Assembly: GCA_963969495.1 (NCBI GenBank)
Contig: OZ018330.1
Coordinates: forward strand, 73,030,171-73,094,170
Reading direction: 5' to 3'
Source: Ceratothoa steindachneri
Taxonomy: Eukaryota; Arthropoda; Malacostraca; Isopoda; Cymothoidae
DNA length: 64,000 nt
This document shows positions 25,019-33,339 of this stretch, piece after piece. The notes beneath the pieces were generated by a model. It saw only the letters and a list, made by a program, of their open reading frames with translations, searched no databases and had not been told where the DNA came from. Made by a program: the position numbers and the translations under genes. Within the stretch, counting starts at the first letter, position 1. Each line of letters starts with the position of its first letter.

Positions 25019-25590
25019 ATGACGGAAGTAAATAATTATGCATCAAATACTATATTGACAAGAGGAAAGGAAACAAAAATACAAGGAATTTACTATGCTT
25101 ATGATGAGATATGGATAGACGCAGGATATTATAAAAATGAAAAAGCAATCATAAAGAAAATGAATCTAAAAATGAGAGAGAAATTATCATCTCAAGATTT
25201 ACTGTTGATTTTGACAAAACGCAACGGAAAATGTCTACTGAATACGTATTAATGCTCACTTCACGTTCATTGCTCAATGCAGAAAGGAAAGAAAATCTAT
25301 TATTTCATCTGTCGGCAGAAATTTCCAGTTTAATGAAAAGATCTGTCAGAGATGATATTCCTAAATTAAATCATTGTACATATAGCGTTTAATATAGATT
25401 TTCCTGCTCTTATATCTCATCCGAGATCATGTTACATTTACTCTAACCTTGTAAACTATCAGTTAGTAGGCGGGACGGAGTCGAGGCTGCTGAGAATTAT
25501 TCACCTTCCTTTCAATGATGGTCCATTTAGTATAACTTTTGATAATCCACACTATCTGAATCTAAACTCTGGATATTTGTCAACGGTTTA
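25019..25590 (+). pseudogene. Polinton minor capsid (penton-like, PY) remnant
   Basis: Begins with an open 77-codon frame (25019-25252, MTEVNNYASNTILTRGKETK...) and continues after frameshifts with CYIYSNLVNYQLVGGTESRL, then LLRIIHLPFNDGPFS and FDNPHYLNLNSGYL near 25430-25590. The order YxYxxLV...QLVG...LLRI...F.NPHY is how I recognise the C-terminal part of the Polinton PY/penton protein. This family forms the vertices of the predicted virion. The match is by eye and the middle is badly eroded, so confidence is moderate. It sits between integrase and the small PX-like gene, as expected. Confidence 0.6.
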
Positions 25591-25665
25591 AAGTAAAAAA
25601 AATTCCATTCTTAGTTCGTCTTTTGATGATAAAATTCACATTAGGAGCCGACATTAAAAAAAAAA

Positions 25666-25908
25666 ATGTTGAATGAACCACGCGTGTTTAAAGGTTTAAG
25701 AGCTCCGAGGAGACATGGTCTTGGATCCCTATTCTCCTCCATATTCCGCAATGCGGCACCATATTTAAAGAGTAGTGATCGCTATCTAGAAAAGAAGGCT
25801 ATTTCCGCCGGTTTCGACACCATTCAGGATATTATGCATGGAAAGACCGCAAAGCAAGCTTTGAAAGATCAGCTGCTAAGGCCTAAAAATAATATTACTA
25901 AATACTAG
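25666..25908 (+). CDS. Small basic Polinton protein (PX-like)
   Basis: An uninterrupted 80-codon frame starting at an ATG, with RRHGLGSLFSSIFRNAAPYL, ending in a lysine-rich tail. A Gly-rich GLGSLF...FR...P...K start, an alpha-helical middle (DTIQDIMHGKTAKQALKDQL) and no low complexity match the small basic virion-associated protein found beside Polinton capsid genes. It is the only gene in the element still open end to end, although a family member may be longer. Position between the penton-like and major capsid genes supports the call. Expression in the present genome is not implied. Confidence 0.62.
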   Translation: MLNEPRVFKGLRAPRRHGLGSLFSSIFRNAAPYLKSSDRYLEKKAISAGFDTIQDIMHGKTAKQALKDQLLRPKNNITKY

Positions 25909-26154
25909 AAGATATATTAGAAGAAAGTTAAAATCTGAAAGTGATATTGAGAGGAAATCCGAAAAAATAGATGTAATAAATAAGCGAAAATGGATAAATA
26001 TAAAGTTGAAGAAAGGACAAAAAGTAGAAAATAGATAATGAAGAGGATGGGCATGTTTTTTCTCATAATACAAACAAGCACTCATTTCATACAGGTTCTC
26101 ATAAAGTTATCAACGGCTGGAAATCATACACATGTAAAAATTAATGCTCTTCAC

Positions 26155-26550
26155 CCTACAATTATATCTGTTCGAAGACAGAACTTGATTTGTTTACCGT
26201 TCCACCAACACAAACTTCCATCTTGGGTGCAATTATAATCAGTCTTACTCTCCACTTAGCAATGTCTCCTCTGATCTCACTCCAGTTGAATATCATATAT
26301 CTGGTAGCGGACAGTATTATATAGAACCGAGTGAGGTTTATCTTTATATTAAAGCAAGATTTGTGAAGGCAAACGGCAGCAAACTGAAGAGAATATTTTT
26401 TCCGGAAAATAATATTCTTCACACTTTATTCAACAATGTTGATATTTATTTAAATGAAAAATCTGTAATTCCATAGGAAATAATTACCCCTATCGTGCAA
26501 ATTTAGCGAACCTGCTGAACTATACTAAGGAAGAAAAATCTACATCTAGC
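26155..26550 (+). pseudogene. Polinton major capsid protein, N-terminal part
   Basis: Two plus-strand blocks: ELDLFTVPPTQTSI near 26182-26225, then, after a frameshift, an open stretch from about 26262 to the stop near 26476 with VEYHISGSGQYYIEPSEVYL, PENNILHTLFNNVDIYLNEK, and a further piece NNYPYRANLANLLNYTKEEK. The string of ELDLF.VPPTQTSI, hydrophobic beta strands and NNVD.YLN...YPYRA..E.LL.Y is typical of the double-jelly-roll capsid proteins of Polintons (the C. elegans F54H12.2-like family). The gene stops at about 26550 where LINE sequence begins, so roughly two thirds is missing. Non-functional. Confidence 0.75.
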
Positions 26551-27971
26551 TTGGACGTGTATGGGGGAACTGATAGTATTGGTCTGTTTCCATTGATTTT
26601 AAAAAGATTTAGCAGTCAGCTAACTCAAAAACTGGCTGTTTTATTTCGTATTTTAGTTAGTCGGAGGTCATTTCCTGAATGCTGGCATTCAGGCAACATT
26701 ACGAAAATTCTCAAAGGATCATCATCATCTCTATCTCCCAGTGAATATAAGTCCATTTCCATCACTCCGATTTTATCTAAGACTTGTGAACGCTTGATGT
26801 CCAAACGTCTTACTGTATATTTTAGACAGTTTCTTCCAGTGACTCAGTTTGGCTTTAGAAAGGGGCTAGGCACTACTGTTGCACTATTATTGCTGGCACA
26901 TGAAATCCAGTCTGCTTTAGACAATAATTGCGAGTCTAGACTTGTCCCTCTTGACTTTAGTGCCGCCTTTGACACTGTCAACCATAATGGCTTAATTTTT
27001 AAATTTAAGTTGTTGGCATTAGTGGTAGAGTCTTAAGTATTTTAACAGAGATTTAATTAATAGACAAGTATATTCTGGAGTTCCTCAGGGTAGCGTTCTT
27101 GGGCGTTTGCTATTTATATAATTTACTAGTGACATGTAGTTTAATATCACTAATACAATTCTAGCATATGCTGATGACACCTATCTCTATTCTCATGTTC
27201 CATTTCCTGCAATAAGACTGATTGTTGCAGATAGCCTCACTGAGGATTTGAATAAAATTCATTCCTGGTGTCTTCAGGAATGAATGGGGCTTTGATTAAC
27301 AAGGCTGACCAGTTCAAGTTCCTGGGAGTAACTCTAGATTCGAAACTCACTTTTGATACGCATCTAAGATTCATGTCTCGGGATATATCTCCGAAATTGG
27401 GCATTCTTCGTAAATCTAAGAAAATTTTTGAGGATGATGTTCTTCGCAAGTGTTCCTTTTCTTTTATTCTACCTCATTTGGAATATTACTCTGCCGTATG
27501 GAGTTCTGCTGCAGACTCTCATCTGAGATTGCTTGATCGTGCATCTAATTTTGTAAGGTTTTAGATTTGGATTTAGACATTGGGCATCGTAGGGATTTTG
27601 GAGCTCTTTGTATTTTATCTAAATTAGTGAATCATCCTCTGCATAAATTTTTGCCAAGATTTTATCAACCAGCCAGAGTAACTAGATACAATGAGACTGT
27701 AAATTCCATGGCATTCGAAATTGGTCGTCATTCTACATCTCAGTTTTCTGAGTGCTTTTTCCGAGCATACGTAGATTGTGGAATACCTTGCCCCAAAATA
27801 AAGGGACTGCTCCTACGCTTGGTAAGTTTAAAAGATTGGCTAATGTTTTTTTGTTGTGCAACCGTGGGGGTGTTTAATTATTTCCCCTTTCTTTGTTACT
27901 TGCTTTGACCTGCACTGACACTTCTTAGTGGTATAATTTCCAAAATTTTCGGTGTGGCTCTTTGCATGGTC

Positions 27972-27975
<4 letters not shown>
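26551..27975 (+). pseudogene. LINE reverse transcriptase pseudogene (CR1/L2/jockey-type), inserted in Polinton
   Basis: A 5'-truncated ORF2 on the plus strand. Domains in order: RT fingers with LSPSEYKSISITPILSKTCE and QFGFRKGLGTTVALLLLAHE (26551-27036); catalytic region A LDFSAAFDTVNHNGLI; then in another frame VYSGVPQGSVLG and the catalytic YADDTYLY box near 27165-27190; thumb region FKFLGVTLDSKLTFDTHLRF, ILPHLEYYSAVWSSAADSHL (27268-27564); C-terminus from 27567 (DLDIGHRRDFGALCILSKLV). Comparison with the usual domain spacing suggests about 30 residues are missing near 27281. Several stops and frameshifts. It ends in a TAA-repeat tail at 27976. Confidence 0.88.

Positions 27976-28021
<46 letters not shown>
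27976..28021 (+). repeat. (TAA)n tail of the LINE
   Basis: About 15 repeats of TAA/AAT at the 3' end of the LINE. Simple-repeat tails of this kind replace poly(A) in several non-LTR clades, so the tail fits the element's 3' terminus. Confidence 0.85.
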
Positions 28022-28023
<2 letters not shown>

Positions 28024-28159
28024 TCGTTTTTCATGGATGTTTTGAAAGTCGCAGTCCGAGTCCACACACGTACACTCTCACACACATTCACACACATACA
28101 CGAGCATAGACAGACATGACGGTCATAATGAACTCAACTTTCCCCTCCCCTCCCAATGG

Positions 28160-28405
28160 GGTTGCATTGGGTAGCTGTGTTTGTAGACAAAGACTTTGTG
28201 TTATTTTGATAGCCTATGTTTAGGGTTCCAGAACAAGTTTATATTCCTAAAACCTAGCAAAATGGAATAAAATTATTATCGTCAATTCATATATCAGAGA
28301 TCAGAGTTACTCTTCGGACTCTCACGGTTTGTTTTTTGTCTATTTCATTCATCAGATGACAATCGGTAAGTCATATCGAGGTTTTATACAACAATTTGAA
28401 GGTTT
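28160..28405 (+). pseudogene. Inverted partial copy of the Polinton protease region
   Basis: GTAGCTGTGTTTGTAGACAA and TTTTGATAGCCTATGTTTAG match the reverse complement of 20280-20345, and ATCAGATGACAATCGGTAAG matches the reverse complement of about 20227-20245. An insertion of roughly 110 bp separates the two blocks. The sequence therefore either belongs to a long inverted terminal repeat that includes part of the protease gene, or comes from a second, inverted copy. Confidence 0.7.
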
Positions 28406-28474
28406 AAGGGAAGGTTTGATATGTTTTTTTTTATAACTGTACAAATAAGAGGAAAAAACTAACATCTTGAGGAG

Positions 28475-28718
28475 AGTAAGTCAACCTTTTTAAAGCTCTG
28501 TTAAACCAGAAAATCAATATGGTCACTAAAATGGTAGGATAGATAAAGAAAAAAAAGATTCACCCCTCCGTGAGAGAATTATCTTTTTCTTGGTTCATAA
28601 ACCACTTATAATTACTTTCAACTATTTTTACTCGAAAAATAATTTATCTAGATGTTATAATCTTTGTTTAATCTTCCGATAGCTACTGATGTGGAATGAA
28701 ACGAGTCCTTTGTCGCAG
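28475..28718 (-). repeat. Right inverted end of the Polinton remnant
   Basis: Reverse complement of this block matches 19209-19470 in order, including the words TAGCTATCGGAAGA, AAAGATTATAA, AACCAAGAAAAAG-like and CTACCATTTTAGTGACCATA. Its outer edge, near 28718, coincides with the point where LINE coding sequence stops. Confidence 0.8.
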
Positions 28719-29740
28719 AATTGGGATTCTCTTTACAAAGTCTCGCCACTCGGAGTTCCTCAGACTGCTTAGCCGCCCTTATGCTGTACTTCACCCTCCT
28801 AGCTAGCCTACAGTACTCATCAAAGTCTCCATAAATCTTTGACTAATGGGACACCGTTCTCTTCTCCCTCAGCAGTTGACCGATTTCTCGATTAAACCAC
28901 TTTGGTTGAACGGAAGACCGACTAAGGCTTTTCGAATGGATGAAACGTGATTAAAGACTCATGAACGTAGTTTTGAATCTATTCCACAAATCTTCAACAT
29001 CCTCGCCCACTTCTAGCCTCGCATCAGTCAAACCAGTACGAAGACCTGCAAAGTTTGCTCTTCTCAAATCGAGTTTCCTCGATTTACTACTCGCAGACTC
29101 TACCTTGGGGACCTTACCTATAAATCTGACTAGTCGGTGATCACTGCTAGCAAGCTCTTCGCCTACCGAGAGATCCTCAACGATGTCATCTTCAGAGGTA
29201 AAAACCAATTCGAGGGTATTGTGCCTCTCGTCGGCTCTCTCACCCATTGAGTCAGGAACTCGTTGTCCGCGAATTCCAGGAGTAGCGCGTTCTCGACACA
29301 GGATTCTCTGGTTTCCCAGTCAACTTGTGTGTTGAAATCCCCCATAACGATACACACTCTGTCTTCGACAAGTTCTCCCAATTGCTGGTACAGATCTCTG
29401 TCTTTTTCAATGAGTTCGGCACGAGGTCTATAAAGCCCCAGGGTCCTGTATTTGGCAGGACCTATTTCTAGGTCTACACCTAGGAGCTCGTGTTGGGATA
29501 CGATGTTGAATTTTGTCGAGTTGAATGTATCCTTGACATACAACATCACACCACCACCCTTTCTGTCAGGTCTATCTTTTAGGAAGAGTTGGTAACCTTG
29601 AATTGTGAATTCCCTTTAAAATCTCGGTTTGAATTTTTTTATCCACGACTCTGTAATGGCCACCATCTCTGGTTCTTCCGTCACTACGAGGCCACAAAGT
29701 TCAAGAAACTTGTTTCTGATAGACCTCGCATTAAACAGAA
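28719..29740 (-). pseudogene. LINE ORF2 N-terminal part: APE-type endonuclease, RT missing
   Basis: Read on the minus strand: FNARSIRNKFLELCGLVV and VAITESW (catalytic Glu) near 29660-29735; GGGVMLYVKDTF, then RTLGLYRPRAELIEKDRD, VCIVMGDFNTQVDWE (Asp/Asn catalytic pair of APE nucleases) in 29163-29549; then ELASSDHRLVRFIGKV (SDH catalytic His) in 28951-29247. A linker with LREKRT...EYCRLARRVKYS follows to about 28730. The endonuclease nicks target DNA for target-primed reverse transcription in intact relatives. The reverse transcriptase that should follow is absent: coding sequence ends at the Polinton end. One in-frame stop and two or more frameshifts. Confidence 0.85.
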
Positions 29741-29770
29741 CTTTGAGGGAGTCCCCGACTGTAGGACTCC

Positions 29771-31139
29771 CTACGCTCTTCCGTTTCCCGTCTTACTTGT
29801 CTCTCTTTTCTCTTTTGGTGGTGTGGTGGCACCATTTCGAGCGACCTCCGCGAAGTTCGTTCCAAGGGTGACGTTGGCGTACTGGCGCACGTCCGTTCTC
29901 ACTCTGGGCCGGACCGTCCTTTGAGTCCGCTCAACGACATCTTGTATCAGGTTGGAGAGTACAGCCTTTCCTTCAAAGGAAAAGTGCACCCCATCCTTTT
30001 GGTAGAGAGAGATCGTTCCTACTATAAAAGATGCCGTAGGGGTCGACAAAAAGCACCCCTTCCACCGTACATAAAACTGCTAGTCGACGGTAGAGTGATA
30101 TGTTCCTCGAGTGAGCGATCCGGCTTGGACCTCTTCTCGGGAACATCCACCACGACACGTCTGCGGGTTTTCAACCCACAGTCATCCACAACCCCCATGA
30201 CCGTCTAAAATGATCTCGCCTGTAGGGCCTACCCTACCTCCTCTGAGGTAGAGGTCGTTGCCACTTACCATCAGAGCAACGACTGAACTCTCAGGAATCT
30301 GAGATTTCTCAGGCTCTACTCTTATATGTTGGTTCCCGCGTCCTGGGAGGCAGCTTACCCTCACACTAGTGCGAAGGCGTGTCGCTAGCATGGGTTGCAG
30401 ATCCCTTGATTGAGAATCATCGATAAGGACGATCCTTACAGAAGACAGAGTGTTCCCTTTCGGAAGCGACTTCTCTGTTTCCTCTTTCTTCTTCATATTT
30501 TTCTTTTTTTTCTTCTTTCTTTTTTTCTTATTTTCCTCTGGTTTAACTTCTGTTTCTGTTTGCTCTTCTTCTGTTTCTACCTTCTCTTCATTTTTCTTTC
30601 TTTTCTTCTTCTTTCTCTTCTTTTTGGTTCGTTGAGCCAGTCCAGCAGCAGCTGACTCCAGCTCTGGGACATTGGAAGTCTGGCTTAGCACTGCCGATGC
30701 AGTGCTCGCTTCTTGGGAGAGAGTCTCGTCGGCAGATTCACCCACGTCGGTAGGAGATGCATCGGTAGCCGACTGGACCTCTAATCTTGAGGTCAACTCG
30801 ACGATCCCGTCCTCGAGACTGCTAAGCTGACGCGCGTGTTCAGACTCTAGGTTCTGCAGCTTCCTCTCCAATTCTTTAGATTTTTCCTCAGAATATTTGA
30901 ACAGATCTTTAATCTTTTGCAGTTCTGGCCTTAGGACGCAGTCCGTGAAGATACTTCCAGGGTGTCATTTTGAGAAACACCCCTCCGGGAAATCTACGCA
31001 CCACTTGTCCTTTTAGCATGTAGACCACGTAAATTTTAGCGCACTTGGTCCTGTCTTTCCAGTCATGCTGAACACTTCTATCTCGGAATACTTTGTGATC
31101 ACTCAATAAAAAAGAAGGGGGGTGGTAAGTTCGCCCCAC
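29771..31139 (-). pseudogene. LINE ORF1 with coiled coil, Lys/Glu-rich linker and SGNH esterase domain
   Basis: Same strand and immediately upstream of the endonuclease. From the start: a basic segment with DRTKCAKIYVVYMLKGQVV (30909-31139), then a coiled-coil heptad region (KLQNLESEHARQLSSLEDG, about 30780-30945), then a Lys/Glu-rich linker (30450-30640), then an SGNH/GDSL-hydrolase-like domain: VLIDDSQSRDL with the nucleophile Ser (30390-30430), SVVALMVSGNDLYLRGG with the block III GND-type Asn (about 30240-30290), and after a frameshift DGVHFSFEGKAVLSNL with the DxxH pair (about 29960-30000). ORF1 proteins with an esterase domain are known from CR1/L2-type LINEs; they bind lipid esters or RNA complexes. 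The frameshift near 30180 breaks it. Confidence 0.75.
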
Positions 31140-31499
31140 GTGAGTCGCTCGACTAAGGGTCCAATAATTGCTGTTTCATTTCTTTTCTTTGTGTTATAGC
31201 TATAGAATTGTTTAGGCTTTGTTTTACTTTGATTTGGTATGTATATCTCCATGACCTTTTTAAATTCGTTATTAATTTTGGTTTTGCTCGAAGGTTTATG
31301 GAATTGTTTCGTTTATCCTCATTATTCATGTATTTAAGTTTGTTGTGATCCTTTTAATGAGCAAGTAAACAGTCCGCTATATCCTTGGTTCACCATTTGG
31401 ATTCATCATTATGTACTGGACGTGTATTTCTCAATGGTAGCATTGCTTGCACCGTATATTAGTTGCCTATTGTTCTTTTTATTGGTATTTTTCTGTCTT

Positions 31500-31682
31500 T
31501 GTGATAGGCGTTCCCTTCGTATCTTTGTACCCTATATAAAGTTGTCTTCTCCATTTTCATGCTATTCCTTGAAAATGAACTTGCAAATATAGTTCAAAAC
31601 TGCTTGGATTCATCTTTTCATTTTCCTGTGGATTAATTTTCATATTATTGCTTTCCTCACGTGCCACTTTGTGAGTTTTTTC

Positions 31683-31684
<2 letters not shown>
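31500..31684 (+). mobile_element. Penelope-like element 3' tail (pseudo-LTR type), PLE-6
   Basis: Shows colinear similarity to the reverse complement of 37506-37680: CCTTGAAAATGAACT matches CCTTGATAATGAACT, CTTTTCATTTTCCTG matches CTTTTCATTTTTCCTG, and CACGTGCCACTTTGTGAGTT matches CACGTGCTACTTTGTGAGTT. Both copies run directly into TA tracts. No coding part is preserved. The small stem GAACT/AGTTC (31577-31581, 31591-31595) is retained in both copies. PLE identity is inferred from the shared hammerhead-like motif and setting. Confidence 0.55.

Positions 31685-31711
<27 letters not shown>
31684..31711. repeat. (TA)n microsatellite
   Basis: A short TA tract with a PLE-type tail on its left and a mariner TIR on its right. 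Confidence 0.95.
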
Positions 31712-31713
<2 letters not shown>

Positions 31714-32020
31714 AGGGGCGGTAAATAAGTTTTGCAATTCGGATATAAGGAAACGAGATATGAGAAAAAGTGTTTTATAATTTTTCAATATAATTACCCT
31801 CGACTTCAATGCACTTGCGCCACTTGTCACTGAGGCTTCGAATTCCCGGCAACCAGAAATCTCCCGACTGCTGTTCAATCCACTCCTGGACGGTGAGCTG
31901 GACATCTTCCTCGTGCCCAAACCGGCGTCCACGCAGTGCAGCCTTGAGCTGCCGGAATAAAAAGTAGTCACTAGAGGCCAGCTCTGTGGTGATGGCGTCG
32001 GTGGGCATTGGTGGCATGGT
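31711..32020 (-). pseudogene. Mariner transposase C-terminal fragment with one TIR
   Basis: Minus-strand 31775-32017 encodes ELASSDYFLFRQLKAALRGR, then FGHEEDVQLTVQEWIEQQ and a C-terminus ending EVEGNYIEKL. The LASSDYFLF...LK...G..F block is the final catalytic-loop region of mariner transposases (canonical D..P.D with the first Asp lost here). The right boundary, in the reading direction, is the TIR CAAGGGGCGGTAAATAAGTT at 31712, directly against the TA tract. The element is truncated at about 32020. It belongs to a different mariner lineage from copies A and B. Confidence 0.85.
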
Positions 32021-32124
32021 GGAAGTATAGGAGTGTGTGGGATTTGTGTTAATTGGTGCTTGAGCGCTAATAATGGGTTTGTGGCAGTAAACAATAGATA
32101 AGGTTGGGATCAGTGGTAGGAGAG

Positions 32125-32450
32125 ATTAAGACAGTGGAAGAATGGGTGAAGACAGTGGAAGAATGGATGGCAACAGTGTAAGTAGGGGTGGGAGCAATAG
32201 AAAGAGGGGCTACAACAGTGGAAGGAGTAGTGGGAACAGTGAATTGAGGGGTGGGAACAGTGGAAGGAAGGGTGTGAACAGTGGAAAGAAGGGTGATAAA
32301 CAGTGGAAGGGGAAAGGGGATAGTGAAATGACGGGTGGAGACATTAAGAGGGTTAATAATGATAGTGGAAAAAGGGGTCGATATAGTGGAAGGGGGGGGG
32401 GAGAAGTGTGTGTATAGTGGATGGGGGCAGTGGAAGGATCGGTGTGTGCA
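32125..32450. repeat. Purine-rich minisatellite, ~20-25 bp unit
   Basis: Words like GGGTGGGAACAGTGGAAG recur with spacing of about 20-25 bp, for example near 32136, 32155, 32210, 32232, 32260 and 32283. Open frames here on both strands are low-complexity artefacts. Confidence 0.8.
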
Positions 32451-32809
32451 GAGCTGAGGCTCGGGTAAAGGGGAAGAGGGAAGCGGGATGGGATAGGAGG
32501 CAGGGTAAATGTAGGAGATAGAAGGTCTTGGAAGGGACGAGGTGGGTAGGTGCGGGTTAGTGCTCGCTGGAGTGGGTGAGAGTGCAGGTCTTCTGTTTTT
32601 ATGTCCATGTATCCGAGCCGGGGTCGCGCCACACATGTGCTTTGCCACCGTGGAAAGCACGGCGGAAAGTCGTGTTTTGGGGTTCGCTTGGATGTTGGTT
32701 AGTGTTAGGTTAGGCAGTGGTGTCGTTTTGACACCAGCGGCAGCGAATGTTCTTGTAAGGGGAACGGATCGTGGGTGGCAGTGAAGAAGGGTGGTGAGGC
32801 TGAGGTGTG

Positions 32810-33332
32810 TTATCGTTGGGAGTATTGGTGCCTCGGTGCCTCCTCACTCAACGACAGCATCCGCGCGCGCCTTAGAAAGGTAACAGCCACTTGGTCGCTG
32901 GCGCGGTTGATGCAGAAGGCGGTAGTACTCACTGTCACTGTATTTGGAGCAAATGAGGGTGTTTGAAACGTGTTGATCTGGTGTCCCGTTTTACAGCAAC
33001 GGTGACACTGGTGTGGACGAATATTATGTTGTTCTATATTATGAGCATACGCCAATGTGCTGCACACCTTAATGCCTTGGTCTAGCGGCGTATACATGTG
33101 GTGTTCTTCGGACAGTGTAATAACCCCCCATTGTGTGATGTGGGTGCCTGAAGTGGGTGAGGGGTTCATTAGTATGGAATGCCAACGGTAAAGGGTTGGT
33201 CATACGTACGCGTACTATGTGTTTGTTGATAACGTCTTGTGGTTGTTTTGTGCGGTGTTGCTGTTCAGCTACTAATTCTTTAGCGAGTACGAGAAACATG
33301 TGTGCGTCCTGTTCGGACCGGCTAAACTCCAT
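32810..33332 (-). pseudogene. Gag-like retroelement ORF with CCHC zinc-knuckle remnant
   Basis: Two overlapping minus-strand frames. The first (33069-33332) starts MEFSRSEQDAHMFLVLAKEL; the second (32810-33169) includes HNIEQHNIRPHQCHRCCKTG, then HQINTFQTP. CHRCCKTGHQINT fits a C-X2-C-X4-H zinc knuckle whose last Cys is replaced by Phe, and the preceding NIRP looks like the spacer after an earlier knuckle with a lost Cys. Such tandem knuckles occur in Gag or LINE ORF1 proteins that coat element RNA. The source element is not identified and no polymerase lies nearby. Confidence 0.45.
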
Positions 33333-33339
33333 TAAGGAC

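Noticed and set aside
32067..32660. 197-codon Pro/Ser/Thr-rich minus frame
   Set aside because: It overlaps the purine-rich minisatellite and has no recognisable domain outside the repeat.
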